DNA from: Iphinoe sp. HA4291-MV1
GTDB lineage: Bacteria; Cyanobacteriota; Cyanobacteriia; Cyanobacteriales; Nostocaceae
Length of the DNA stretch: 41,398 bases
Reading direction: 5' to 3'
Assembly: GCA_019359415.1 (NCBI GenBank)
Contig: JAHHHH010000069.1
Location: 1-41,398 of the forward strand
Shown in pieces: positions 20,846 to 28,802 of the stretch. Numbering within the stretch: position 1 is the stretch's first letter; each line of letters starts with the position of its first letter. Both the position numbers and the translations under genes were made by a program. A model generated the notes under the pieces. The model did not search any database and was not told where the DNA came from. It saw only the letters and a program-made list of their open reading frames with translations.

Positions 20846-22096
20846 ATGAACATCTTGATGCTATCTTCCACGTTCCCCTATCCGCCTACACGAGGTGGAA
20901 CTCAGGTGAGGACGTTTCATTTACTCAAGTATCTGAGTCAACATCATGCTATCACCCTAGTGACTCAACGGGAATCTGATGTCACAGATGCGGAAATAGT
21001 AGGATTACAGAATTGTGTTGATAACTTAATTCTTTTTAATCGCCCCAAAAAAACTAATAAATATGGGAAAATAGTTGATAAAATCCAGCGTTTCAGTTCT
21101 TTTATACAACAAGGAATACCACCAAATGTGTTAAACCGCTACTCAACCGAGATGCAGACTTGGGTTGACAACTTCGTGCAGGCGGGAAAATGTGATGTCA
21201 TTACCAGCGAACATAGCGTAAATGAAATTTATGTGCGATGTCTGGCGACAAGCCGCTCCGCGTCTACGCATTTTCAAAAACGTCTTAGAACTGTAGTCAA
21301 TATTCATAGTTCAGTCTACGGTACCTGTCGCAACCAGCTAAACGCGGGGATTTCTGAAAATAGATTTCGAGATCAACTCTATTTACCACTTTTGCGTCGT
21401 TATGAACAACGCTACTGCTCTAAATTCTCGGCAATTGTGGTGACAACAGAAGAAGATAGAGTTCAGATACAAGAATTGAACCCAAACAGTGAAATTAAAG
21501 TTATTCCCAATGGCGTAGATTTAATTTCTTTTCCCGATCGCACTCATGATCCAAACGGACATCGCATCATTTTTATTGGTGCTATGGATAATTTAGCAAA
21601 TATTGATGCTGTTTGTTTTTTTAGCAATAAAGTCTTACCAGAAATTCAAAAGCTTTACCCTGATACCACTTTCGATATTGTTGGTTCTCGTCCTGCACCA
21701 GAAGTTTTAGCACTCCAAGAAAAACCTGGAATTACTGTTACCGGACGTGTCTCTTCAATGGTAGAGTATCTGCACAAAGCAACAGTCTGCGTTGTGCCAA
21801 TGCGGACAGGATTTGGTATTAAAAATAAAACTTTAGAGGCGATGGCTGCGGGTGTACCAATTGTAGCAAGTGACCGTGGTTTAGAAGGACTAGCTGTAGA
21901 TGGTTCAAGTATACCCCTAAGAGCATTACGAGCAAATCAGCCTACAGAATACATTACTGCTATCTGTCAATTGTTTGAAAATTCGCAATTGCGAGCAGAA
22001 TTGTCTCGTAACGGTAGACAATTCGTAGAAACAGAATTCACTTGGGATAGCGCAGGTAAACGCTATGAGGAAGTCCTAACAAGTACTGAGTGTTGA
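20846..22096 (+). CDS. Family 4-type glycosyltransferase
   Basis: A GT-B fold glycosyltransferase of 416 residues. The N-terminal domain begins MNILMLSSTFPYPPTRGGTQ with the glycine-rich acceptor loop. The C-terminal domain has VIPNGVDLISF, IIFIGAMDNLANIDAV, and the donor-binding MRTGFGIKNKTLEAMAAGVPIVAS with the E-x7-E-like pattern. The open frame extends upstream to a TTG at 20786, but the ATG at 20846 starts the first Rossmann strand and is preferred. At residues about 133-145 (ATSRSASTHFQKR) the coding sequence runs through a short dispersed repeat. It lies divergently from the family 2 enzyme. Confidence 0.92.
   Translation: MNILMLSSTFPYPPTRGGTQVRTFHLLKYLSQHHAITLVTQRESDVTDAEIVGLQNCVDNLILFNRPKKTNKYGKIVDKIQRFSSFIQQGIPPNVLNRYSTEMQTWVDNFVQAGKCDVITSEHSVNEIYVRCLATSRSASTHFQKRLRTVVNIHSSVYGTCRNQLNAGISENRFRDQLYLPLLRRYEQRYCSKFSAIVVTTEEDRVQIQELNPNSEIKVIPNGVDLISFPDRTHDPNGHRIIFIGAMDNLANIDAVCFFSNKVLPEIQKLYPDTTFDIVGSRPAPEVLALQEKPGITVTGRVSSMVEYLHKATVCVVPMRTGFGIKNKTLEAMAAGVPIVASDRGLEGLAVDGSSIPLRALRANQPTEYITAICQLFENSQLRAELSRNGRQFVETEFTWDSAGKRYEEVLTSTEC
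21244..21270. repeat. Short dispersed repeat inside the glycosyltransferase gene
   Basis: GCGACAAGCCGCTCCGCGTC plus TACGC resembles a repeat found many times in filamentous cyanobacteria (recalled, not searched). It is translated in frame within the family 4 glycosyltransferase as part of ATSRSAST, a stretch that does not fit the surrounding protein. Confidence 0.5.
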
Positions 22097-22145
22097 TATT
22101 AAGAAAACTTACGCAAAAACTCTCTCAAACTCTTATTTCTATGCG

Positions 22146-22216
22146 CTAAGGTGCTCCCTTCGGGTACGTGTCTTTTGTGGTACCCTGCGGGTTCGCCTTT
22201 AGGCGTTCTCGTAAGA
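22146..22216. repeat. Palindromic repeat before the CbbX remnant
   Basis: The segment contains CCTTCGGGTACG and TACCCTGCGGG, partly complementary, and GCCTTTAGGCG, a small hairpin. The style is that of dispersed cyanobacterial repeats. It sits exactly where homology of the CbbX remnant begins, so it may mark the deletion junction. Confidence 0.45.
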
Positions 22217-22752
22217 GTAGCCGGTTACAAAGACCGCATGGAGCGATTTTTTCAAAGTAATCCTGGTATGTCTTCACGGATTGGCCATCATCTAGACTTT
22301 CCCGACTATTCACCTGACGAATTGTTGGCGATCGCTCATCTTATGCTAGATCAACAGCAGTAAGCTGTTACGCATCTAATTTGCACATTTAGACAGCAGA
22401 GGGGCGGAGGAGCAGAGGAGCAGGGGAGAAGGATTGACGCTTTTTCTCCAAAATTAACAATATGCAAGTTAAATGTGTTTTAGCTTATCACTTCAGTCCG
22501 GATGCAGAAAAAGCCTTTCACGAGTATGTCCAAAGGCGGATGCAATTGCCCCATTTCGCTAACGCTCGCAGTATCCGCAACGCCCTTGACCGTTCCCGGT
22601 TGCGTCAGGCAAATCGCTTGTTTAATCAACGGGGAAAACAACTCACTAAGAAAGATCTTGTCATTATTGAGGCGCAGGACATTCTCGCTAGCCGAGTCTT
22701 CAAAGAAGGTCAACCGGATGAGCAGAAAGTAGAAACAGCCCCTGAAACTTAA
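22217..22752 (+). pseudogene. CbbX-like AAA ATPase, C-terminal remnant split by a MITE
   Basis: CbbX is a red-type Rubisco activase of the AAA family, about 300 residues. Only its C-terminal half is here. Residues VAGYKDRMERFFQSNPGMSS, then HHLDFPDYSPDELLAIAHLMLDQQQ end at a TAA produced by an inserted MITE; beyond it [14 protein letters not shown], then [20 protein letters not shown] and ILASRVF continue the family pattern. Removing the MITE and one TA restores QQQYHFSP in frame. Walker A, Walker B and pore loop are all missing, replaced by a palindromic repeat, so the gene is dead. It lies next to the bicarbonate transporter operon. Cyanobacterial CbbX-like proteins exist; their targets are less clear than in proteobacteria. 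Confidence 0.82.
22363..22485. mobile_element. 123-bp MITE inside the CbbX remnant (TA target duplication)
   Basis: Flanked by TA at 22361-22362 and 22486-22487. With the TA included, the two ends are imperfect inverted repeats of about 27 bases (roughly 19 identical), starting TAAGCT and ending AGCTTA, with the shared block TTACGCATCTAATTTGCACA-like at left. The interior includes a purine-rich GGAGGAGCAGAGGAGCAGG tract. No coding capacity. IS630-type mobilisation is inferred from the TA. Confidence 0.75.
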
Positions 22753-22760
22753 ATCATAAA

Positions 22761-22791
22761 AAAATGGAGCGTGTCTAATTCACTCCATTTT
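22761..22791 (+). terminator. Hairpin terminator after the CbbX remnant
   Basis: AAAATGGAG (22761-22769) pairs with CTCCATTTT (22783-22791), giving a 9-bp stem with a 13-base loop and a short T run. It sits between the remnant and the convergent carbonic anhydrase gene and could end transcription from both sides. Confidence 0.65.
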
Positions 22792-22842
22792 ATTCCTGCT
22801 TGTGGCGATATAGTGTTACTTAATTAAAAGGCGTTGGCAAAT

Positions 22843-23565
22843 TCAAGTGATAATACTTACCCTCCCCGTATCTAAGTCGTAACGACCTCCCACAATTTTT
22901 AGTTTGCCGGACTCTCGCTGTTCAGTTAAGAGTTGCGATCGCTGCAATCGTTCAATTTGATACTGCACATTTGCCACCACGGCGTTTTCAACTGCGTCAC
23001 CTGGTAAACTCTTAACTTTTTCTACGGCTGGCTTAATTGCTTTGACAAAGCTACCAATTTCACCTAGCAGCGCTGCCTTTTGTACAGCTGCTGTGACAGC
23101 CCCACATCGCTCATGACCCAGCACCATCAGCAGTGGAGTGCCTAATAGAGCAACTGCATATTCAATACTACCTATCGCTTCAGGTGTAGCAATATTACCA
23201 GCAATCCGAACATCAAAAATATCTCCAATGCCCTGATCGAAAATAATTTCTGCAGGTACCCGTGAATCTGCACAGCTGAGGATGGTTGCAAATGGATGTT
23301 GAGCTTGAGCAACTTCGTGCAACCGCTTTGCCGATTGATGTGGGTATTGGGATTGATGCTGGATAAACCGCTGATTTCCTGCTATCAACTTTTGTAGCGC
23401 TGCATCAGGACTGAGAGGTTGAGGAATCACTGGAGGGATTTCGCCAGCTTCAACAGGTTGAATCTGCCAAAGCAAATCGCTGGCGCTCACCATCATTCCA
23501 AACGCTCCCGTAACTGCTAACCTTAAGAAGTCACGACGTTCCATAAAATGCTTGTTTGTATTCAT
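22843..23565 (-). CDS. Beta-class carbonic anhydrase with Tat signal
   Basis: Interconverts CO2 and bicarbonate. The 240-residue protein has a beta-CA zinc site: CADSR (Cys and Asp) followed by GHERCGAV (His and Cys), with the spacing usual for the family. Residues about 8-30 (MERRDFLRLAVTGAFGMMVS) form a twin-arginine signal, then a PVEAGE cleavage-like region, so a periplasmic or thylakoid-lumen location is expected, as for EcaB-like enzymes. The frame is open further to 23589 but that start would overlap sbtB; the ATG at 23565 is chosen. It lies 7 bases after sbtB in the sbtA-sbtB-CA order, so the enzyme probably works with the bicarbonate transporter in the carbon-concentrating mechanism. 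Confidence 0.92.
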   Translation of the reverse strand: MNTNKHFMERRDFLRLAVTGAFGMMVSASDLLWQIQPVEAGEIPPVIPQPLSPDAALQKLIAGNQRFIQHQSQYPHQSAKRLHEVAQAQHPFATILSCADSRVPAEIIFDQGIGDIFDVRIAGNIATPEAIGSIEYAVALLGTPLLMVLGHERCGAVTAAVQKAALLGEIGSFVKAIKPAVEKVKSLPGDAVENAVVANVQYQIERLQRSQLLTEQRESGKLKIVGGRYDLDTGRVSIIT

Positions 23566-23572
23566 GATTTGT

Positions 23573-23884
23573 TTACAATGACGCGACACATTTTATAGAG
23601 CTGATTTCCATGACATCTGAGATGTAACAGGTACCCCCAAATTTGTTGAGCAGTGGTTTGATGTTTTCCACCACAGGCTTGACGTACTCTGGCATACAAA
23701 ACGCGATGATGTAAACATTATCGAGCATTGTCATATCTAAATCTTCTGCTGTTCCTCGCAATCCTTTACCAGCAACATTGCGGATGACAGCATGACCATG
23801 TACACCTGATTTGTCTAAACCCTGTAAAATTTTGCTAAGTTCAAAAGCATTGGCAATAATTTCGATCTTTTTTACTAGGTGCAT
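23573..23884 (-). CDS. sbtB: SbtB, PII-like regulator of bicarbonate uptake
   Basis: A 103-residue PII-like trimer protein that binds adenyl nucleotides and controls SbtA. Recognisable are MHLVKKIEIIANAFELSKILQ, the T-loop region SGVHGHAVIRNVAGKGLRGT and the C-terminal beta strand YISDVMEI. The start ATG at 23884 has an excellent GGAGG site 8 bases upstream; the longer frame to 23938 overlaps sbtA and is not likely. Some SbtB proteins end in a CGPxxC redox motif; this one ends IKCVASL with a single cysteine, so the disulfide switch seems to be absent. It follows sbtA by 4 bases and precedes the carbonic anhydrase. Confidence 0.92.
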   Translation of the reverse strand: MHLVKKIEIIANAFELSKILQGLDKSGVHGHAVIRNVAGKGLRGTAEDLDMTMLDNVYIIAFCMPEYVKPVVENIKPLLNKFGGTCYISDVMEISSIKCVASL

Positions 23885-23888
23885 ATTA

Positions 23889-24857
23889 TTACCTCCAAAA
23901 TAGGTTAATTGCGTACAGATATAACGGAATTCCCACAATAATATTGAAGGGGAATGTCACTGCCAAAGCGGTAGAAACATACAGACTGGGGTTCGCTTCC
24001 GGAACAGTTAACCGCATAGCTGCGGGAACAGCAATATAGGAGGCACTGGCACACAACACAGCGAACAATAGTGAGTCGCCTTGAGGCATACCTATGATTT
24101 TAGCAATCACTAACCCTATGCCTGCATTGAGTATTGGAATTAGTATGGCAAATGAAACGAGGAAAACTCCGGTTTTTTGCAAGTCTTTAATTCTTCTTGC
24201 AGCGACCAGTCCCATATCCAACAAAAAGAACGTGAGAACCCCATAAAACATCCTTTGTGTAAAGGGTTCTAACAACTGCCAACCGTGTTCTCCTGTTAAG
24301 AAGCCAATCACGAGACTACCAACTAACAAAAAGACTGAACTATTCAGAAATGCATCTCGCAAAACTTCTGGCCAGGAAAAGTCCCGCTTTTCATCAGCAG
24401 TGAATAGATTCACCAAGATCAAACCAACAATGATGGCAGGAGATTCCATCAGGGCAAGCGCTGCTACCATGTAACCATCAAAATCAATACCAAGCTCACT
24501 GAGAAAAGCACTAGCTGTGATGAAGGTGACAGCGCTGATTGAGCCGTAAGTTGCAGCGATCGCAGCAGCATCGTAAGTATCGAGCTTCAGCTTCAGAATA
24601 AAAAAGGTGTAAATAGGGACAAAACAAGCCATCAATATCGCTGCCAGGAGAGTTAGGACGACCTCAGTCGTGATTCCACCCTTACTTAATTCTACTCCTC
24701 CTTTAAAACCAATCGCAAGCAGCAGATAAAGCGATAGGAGCTTGGGCACAGGGGCAGGAACTTCCAGATCGGACTTGACAACAACAGCCGTCATCCCCAA
24801 AAAGAAAAAGAGGACTGGCGGATTTAGGATGTTGGACATAATTAAGCTGACATCCAT
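23889..24857 (-). CDS. sbtA: SbtA, sodium-dependent bicarbonate symporter
   Basis: Imports bicarbonate with sodium across the plasma membrane for the carbon-concentrating mechanism. The 322-residue protein has about ten hydrophobic segments in two inverted halves and the family motifs NPPVLFFFLGM, LLAIGFKGGVEL, and in the second half VLCASASYIAVPAAMR, where the SASYIAVPAA loop is the substrate site. Well-studied SbtA proteins have about 370 residues; here the cytosolic loop between halves (ADEKRDFSWPEVLRDAFLN) is short. GTG at 24863 is possible, but the ATG at 24857 is better spaced from AAGGAGG. It starts the sbtA-sbtB-CA operon. Direct repeats upstream may bind a LysR-type regulator such as CmpR or NdhR/CcmR. 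Confidence 0.94.
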   Translation of the reverse strand: MDVSLIMSNILNPPVLFFFLGMTAVVVKSDLEVPAPVPKLLSLYLLLAIGFKGGVELSKGGITTEVVLTLLAAILMACFVPIYTFFILKLKLDTYDAAAIAATYGSISAVTFITASAFLSELGIDFDGYMVAALALMESPAIIVGLILVNLFTADEKRDFSWPEVLRDAFLNSSVFLLVGSLVIGFLTGEHGWQLLEPFTQRMFYGVLTFFLLDMGLVAARRIKDLQKTGVFLVSFAILIPILNAGIGLVIAKIIGMPQGDSLLFAVLCASASYIAVPAAMRLTVPEANPSLYVSTALAVTFPFNIIVGIPLYLYAINLFWR

Positions 24858-24891
24858 TTCCACCCCTCCTTACACTGATGAAGTCGGCAAT

Positions 24892-24919
24892 TTAAGAAAT
24901 TTTTCATCTTAAGAAATTT
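24892..24919. promoter_or_regulatory. Direct repeats upstream of sbtA
   Basis: TTAAGAAATTT occurs at 24892-24902 and again at 24909-24919, about 35 and 52 bases before the sbtA start. The 17-base period places them on nearly opposite helix faces. LysR-type regulators of carbon uptake in cyanobacteria recognise AT-rich TTA-N7/8-TAA-like sites; this link is only inferred. Confidence 0.35.
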
Positions 24920-25596
24920 AGCGGCTGGATCATGATGTAACGTGTATTGTTACCCCATGTCAATTGGGTGAGGAAGTATCTCAAGAGCTATCAGGGCAAA
25001 CACATCTAAAATTCACAAAACTAAATGGACAAAAAACGTAGTTTGTGTATGTGACGCAAAAATAAGATTTATCGCCAATATTATTTTTTTATCCGTAGAT
25101 GAAAAGTAAAAAATTTCATCTTGTTTCTTCTCAATAATTAGAGCTTAATGCGATAAATTAGGAGTTCATTGAGAATGAGGTATTTTTACTGACCAAGAAG
25201 GGGTGTAAGAGTGTGGGGTGTAGGGTAGGGCGTTGACAAGATGCGTTTGCCCTGCTCAGTTTTACCTAGATATGATGAGACGCGTCTCTTGCGCCGCGCA
25301 ATCACCGTATTTATTAAGAAAGCTTGGGTATGTTATAAATAAAAATAATAAATGCGAAAATATGTAGGACTTACGCATTGACAGAAGGAACTAAATATGA
25401 GTATGGATTTTCAGGCATGAAAGTTTGACTTTTTCACTCTTATACGAACAATGCCTAGGCTAGGCTACGCCTACGCTCGTGATCTAAAAGTAATTACCAA
25501 CAGCCTGAAATGACCAAGTTTCGTTAATTCACATAATGGAAATTTGCTCACAAAAGAATCAGAGCTTTGAATAGCAAACTCCTTGCATTATCTTGA

Positions 25597-25702
25597 CTCT
25601 AGGAGATTAGCAACCGTTACTTAGGAAACTCCTCTCGCTCCCCTTGGTATTCTCTACCCCCCCACCTCTCTAAGAGATTAGCAACCGTTACTTAGGAAAC
25701 TC
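25597..25702. repeat. Two 35-bp direct repeats separated by 36 bp
   Basis: Copies at 25597-25631 and 25668-25702 differ at one base. They run from CTCTA through GAGATTAGCAACCGTTACTT to AGGAAACTC. The 36-base gap is pyrimidine-rich (CTCGCTCCCC, CTACCCCCCC). Repeat and gap lengths look like one CRISPR unit, but there are only two copies, no strong stem within the repeat and no cas gene nearby. The second copy ends two bases before the stop codon of the small gene at 25705. Confidence 0.6.
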
Positions 25703-25704
25703 AC

Positions 25705-25884
25705 TTATTCCTCATTTCTTGTGGCTCTTTGCGTTTTCATACTTTGCAACTGCTGTAGCAAGCAATCTACCTCTGCTTGCAGATGCATAAACTTGGTTAA
25801 CTGCTCAGTTTGGTAAAAGCATTTGTTCAATTTGCTTGCCCAGATACTCTGGGTTTCATTTTCTGACACACTAGATGTAGACAT
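25705..25884 (-). CDS. Small 59-residue coiled-coil protein
   Basis: A short frame beginning MSTSSVSENETQSIWASKLN, continuing KCFYQTEQLTKF and HLQAEVDCLLQQLQSMK, and ending RATRNEE. The second half has heptad spacing of leucines (L-x6-L, LL-x-x-L), so a helix or coiled coil is likely. The composition is that of a real cyanobacterial protein and the codon use is normal. It has two cysteines and no membrane segment. It stands alone in a 1.5-kb intergenic region and a 35-bp repeat lies directly after its stop. The family is not recognised. No strong ribosome site precedes the ATG. Confidence 0.6.
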   Translation of the reverse strand: MSTSSVSENETQSIWASKLNKCFYQTEQLTKFMHLQAEVDCLLQQLQSMKTQRATRNEE

Positions 25885-26398
25885 AGCCGTATCTATCCAA
25901 AACTCGACTCACACCATTAGAGATATTATAATAAGGCAAGTTTTAAGAATCATTAATTAATTTGTATATTTTTCTCCTGCTCATTTAACATATCTTAATG
26001 AAATCTTTAAAAAGTATTCATAATGTTATGCTCAACGGAGCGATCGCTTAGCGTAGACGCCCAGAGGGTAGCATCAAAGGACAGCGTCTCAAACCCTGAT
26101 CCTATGCCCTAAGCCTACGGCATGGCATTGGAAGGGCACGCTACGCATGCAATTTGCACCTTCTCCAAGAGGAGGCACGTTCTGCTTAGCCGAACTCAGA
26201 ATAACACTTTTGACTTCAGACAATCTTCTGTTGTTGTATCTTGGAAGACTGCATAGGCTATAGTTTTGTTCCAAAAACAATTTCAATAGGATGTCAGAGA
26301 AATTCATAATTTAGACCCTCTTGCACTTGCATAGCATCTCAAGTGCAAAATAGATACCAGATGCTGTTTTCATTTGGAGCTAAGAGCTTTTAAATACC

Positions 26399-27490
26399 GT
26401 GACTTTGAGCCTGTCTGCTGCTAAATCTCATCGCCAACCCTGGCTTGGACTTATAGAACAATATCGCGATTACTTGCCTGTCAACGAAAAAACACCAGTT
26501 GTCACTCTACTAGAAGGCAATACACCCTTAATACCTGTTCCCTCCATTGCAGAACGTGTTGGTAGACAAGTGCGTGTCTTTGTGAAATACGATGGTCTGA
26601 ACCCCACTGGTAGCTTTAAAGACCGAGGGATGACATTGGCAATTTCTAAGGCAAAGGAAGCTGGAGCAAAGGCAGTTATTTGTGCCAGCACGGGCAACAC
26701 CTCAGCAGCAGCAGCAGCTTATGCTCGGCGTGGAGGAATGCGTGCCTTTGTCTTAATTCCCGATGGCTATGTGGCGTTGGGCAAGTTGGCACAGGCGTTG
26801 CTGTATGGGGCAGAAGTCCTGGCAATCAAAGGTAATTTTGACCAAGCGCTGGAAATTGTGCGCGAAATGGCTCAAAGTTATCCGGTTACTTTGGTAAACT
26901 CAGTTAACCCTTACCGCTTAGAAGGTCAAAAAACGGCGGCGTTTGAAATTGTTGATGTTTTGGGCAATGCTCCAGACTGGTTGTGCATTCCAGTGGGTAA
27001 TGCGGGAAATATCACAGCATATTGGATGGGATTTTGTCAATATCATCAAGCCCAAAAGTGCGATCGCCTACCCCGAATGATGGGATTCCAAGCCGCAGGT
27101 GCCGCTCCCCTTGTGACAGGTGAGCCAGTGGCACATCCAGAAACTATAGCTACAGCAATTCGTATTGGTAACCCCGCCAGCTGGCAAAAAGCGATTGCAG
27201 CCCAACAAGCAAGCATGGGCACTTTCCAAGCCGTCACCGATGCGGAAATTCTTAATGCCTATCGCCTTTTGGCATCAGAAGAAGGGATTTTCTGCGAACC
27301 CGCCAGCGCCACTTCCGTTGCTGGTTTGTTACAGGTAAAAGACCAAGTTCCAACGGGCGCGACAGTCGTTTGCGTCCTCACCGGCAATGGTCTCAAAGAC
27401 CCAGATACAGCTATTAAACACAATCACAGTCAATTTAAACAAGGCATTGAGCCAGAATTGTTAGCAGTCGCAGAAGCGATGGAATTTTAG
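26399..27490 (+). CDS. thrC: Threonine synthase
   Basis: Converts O-phosphohomoserine to threonine with pyridoxal phosphate, the last step of threonine synthesis. The 363-residue protein shows the PLP lysine motif [11 protein letters not shown], the phosphate-binding [34 protein letters not shown] and the C-terminal [17 protein letters not shown] and [12 protein letters not shown]. Length is typical for the short bacterial (class II-like) enzyme. Its start is a GTG at 26399; no ATG lies in frame before the conserved [14 protein letters not shown]. It is transcribed alone and is followed at once by a GGGCAAT heptamer repeat. Confidence 0.96.
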   Translation: MTLSLSAAKSHRQPWLGLIEQYRDYLPVNEKTPVVTLLEGNTPLIPVPSIAERVGRQVRVFVKYDGLNPTGSFKDRGMTLAISKAKEAGAKAVICASTGNTSAAAAAYARRGGMRAFVLIPDGYVALGKLAQALLYGAEVLAIKGNFDQALEIVREMAQSYPVTLVNSVNPYRLEGQKTAAFEIVDVLGNAPDWLCIPVGNAGNITAYWMGFCQYHQAQKCDRLPRMMGFQAAGAAPLVTGEPVAHPETIATAIRIGNPASWQKAIAAQQASMGTFQAVTDAEILNAYRLLASEEGIFCEPASATSVAGLLQVKDQVPTGATVVCVLTGNGLKDPDTAIKHNHSQFKQGIEPELLAVAEAMEF

Positions 27491-27491
27491 A

Positions 27492-27529
27492 GGGCAATGG
27501 GCAATGGGCAATGGGCAATGGGCAATGGG
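27492..27529. repeat. Tandem heptamer repeat (GGGCAAT)5
   Basis: Five perfect GGGCAAT units and a partial sixth directly after the thrC stop. These short tandem repeats are typical between genes of filamentous cyanobacteria. The complementary unit (ATTGCCC) occurs at 28725-28771 and 40736-40793. Confidence 0.9.
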
Positions 27530-27575
27530 AAGAAAGAGTTAATAGACAATAATTATTTCTTTTTCCCTCCCTCTC

Positions 27576-28028
27576 TCACTCCCTCACTCCCCTCTCCTTT
27601 GTCAAACTATCTATGGCATCACCCAAAGCGCTAGTAAGACTTTTGCGTGTTTGGGTGTGGTTGTCTTGTTCTGTTTTCAAAGCTTGTAGCAGGCGATCGC
27701 GTTCTTTGGTGACCAAAATCAGTTTTGCCTTCAATTCCTCCACAGATTTGAGTTGTTCAACTTCTTGTTGAATAGCTGTCGTAGCTGTGGGATCATCAAA
27801 TTGTGCTTCCTCAATACCTTGAATTTGCTGTATCTGTGCTTTTAAAGCAGCGATTGTCTGCTGCGCCATCTGAGCATCTGTACGGCGTTGTTCTGCTTCG
27901 GTGTTGTAGAGTTTACGCCATTTTTCGGCACTTTGCCACCCTGCTTCTTGTTCGGCTTGAAGTTCCGCTATCTGCTGTTTGAGCACTTTAATTTCTGCCA
28001 ACCACTGTGATGTTAATTCGTGAGTCAT
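27576..28028 (-). CDS. Coiled-coil protein of unknown function
   Basis: A 150-residue soluble protein, nearly all predicted helix: WLAEIKVLKQQIAELQAEQEAG, then AEQRRTDAQMAQQTIAALKAQIQQIQ and VEELKAKLILVTKERDRLLQALKTEQ. Heptads run through most of its length, with a break near residue 75-85 (FDDPTATTA). It ends LTSALGDAIDSLTKERG, an amphipathic helix. Nothing indicates membrane or nucleotide binding. Its neighbours (thrC, DUF4112 gene) give no functional hint. A structural or scaffold role is possible but not shown. Start ATG at 28028. Confidence 0.75.
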   Translation of the reverse strand: MTHELTSQWLAEIKVLKQQIAELQAEQEAGWQSAEKWRKLYNTEAEQRRTDAQMAQQTIAALKAQIQQIQGIEEAQFDDPTATTAIQQEVEQLKSVEELKAKLILVTKERDRLLQALKTEQDNHTQTRKSLTSALGDAIDSLTKERGVRE

Positions 28029-28162
28029 AAATGCCTACACTATTGCTCATCCGCAAAATCTGAGAACATAATTTATATCAAATATCAAAGATGAACTATT
28101 CTCTTTCCCAGCTAGAGAGGTAAAATATTTAGCGGTCTCACAACTCAAATGCAAACGCGCTA

Positions 28163-28690
28163 ATGTCTGAACTTCCCCCTCACTATCCTACGATTGAACC
28201 TGATGCCAAAGCACCGACTTTAAGAAGGCTGCGTCAGTTAAGCCGCCTGCTCGATAGAGCCATTACCGTTCCAGGAACACGGTTTGGTATTGGTCTAGAT
28301 CCAATTTTGGGACTAATACCTGTTGGTGGTGATTTTTTGGGAGTCATGCTTTCAGCGTACATTGTCCTTGAAGCTGCACGGCTAGGAGCACCTGCGTCTA
28401 CATTGAGTAGAATGGTATTGAATGTCATTATTGATGGCTTAATAGGCTCAATACCCATAGCAGGAGACTTGTTTGATGTTGGCTGGACAGCTAACGAGTA
28501 TAATGTCAAGCTACTAGAAGATTACCTGAAGTTTCCCAGCCAGAGGAAGAGTGCAGACAAGTGGTTTGTATTTGCGGTTTTCATTGTATTGTTCATAGTT
28601 GCTATTGGATTAGTCACATTTGCCGTAATAATTATGAGACTACTTGGAATGCTGCTTGGAATGCTACAGGGATTGTTAATTGGCGGTTAA
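28163..28690 (+). CDS. DUF4112 domain membrane protein
   Basis: A 175-residue protein with the DUF4112 pattern: LRQLSRLLDRAITVPGTRFGIGLDPILGLIPVGGDFLG, then MVLNVIIDGLIGSIPIAGDLFDVGWTANEYN. The paired GLIPVGGD and SIPIAGD loops are characteristic of the family, whose function is unknown. Hydrophobic segments lie at about 55-75, 90-105 and a strong one at about 135-165 (FAVFIVLFIVAIGLVTFAVIIM), so it is membrane-embedded. The start ATG at 28163 is clear. It ends at a heptamer repeat tract and stands alone. Confidence 0.88.
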   Translation: MSELPPHYPTIEPDAKAPTLRRLRQLSRLLDRAITVPGTRFGIGLDPILGLIPVGGDFLGVMLSAYIVLEAARLGAPASTLSRMVLNVIIDGLIGSIPIAGDLFDVGWTANEYNVKLLEDYLKFPSQRKSADKWFVFAVFIVLFIVAIGLVTFAVIIMRLLGMLLGMLQGLLIGG

Positions 28691-28691
28691 A

Positions 28692-28771
28692 ACAGGGAAC
28701 AGGGAACAGGGAACAGTTATCTAGCATTGCCCATTGCCCATTGCCCATTGCCCATTGCCCATTGCCCATTG
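28692..28771. repeat. Tandem heptamers AGGGAAC and CCCATTG
   Basis: Three AGGGAAC units (28692-28714) are followed by about seven CCCATTG units (28725-28771). The two families differ in unit and strand. The tract separates the DUF4112 gene from the hydrolase gene. Confidence 0.88.
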
Positions 28772-28802
28772 ATAACTAGTTAGATAAGTTACAACAAAAT
28801 TA

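Larger units (their letters stand above)
24920..26398. other. Long mostly non-coding stretch between sbtA and thrC
   Basis: About 1.5 kb, AT-rich, with one small gene (25705-25884). Other content: the perfect palindrome GAGACGCGTCTC at 25277-25288, ACTTACGCATTGACA at 25369-25383 (inverted copy at 107-121), a repeat CCTAGGCTAGGCTACGCCTACGC near 25453, the 35-bp repeat pair at 25597-25702, and a GC-rich repeat block at 26040-26160 with GCGATCGC and GCGTAGACGC. The leftward frame 26089-26307 lies across that block and shows no known domain. The sbtA promoter is at the left, the thrC promoter at the right. Confidence 0.5.

Noticed and set aside
22480-22732. Frames on both strands over the CbbX remnant
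   Set aside because: They are alternative readings of the remnant; only the CbbX-like frame has family motifs.
25597-25702. Calling the repeat pair a CRISPR array
   Set aside because: Only two copies, no cas genes and no strong palindromic arms in the repeat; kept as an undefined repeat.
26089-26307. A 72-codon leftward frame
   Set aside because: It crosses a GC-rich dispersed repeat block, has no recognisable domain and no ribosome site.
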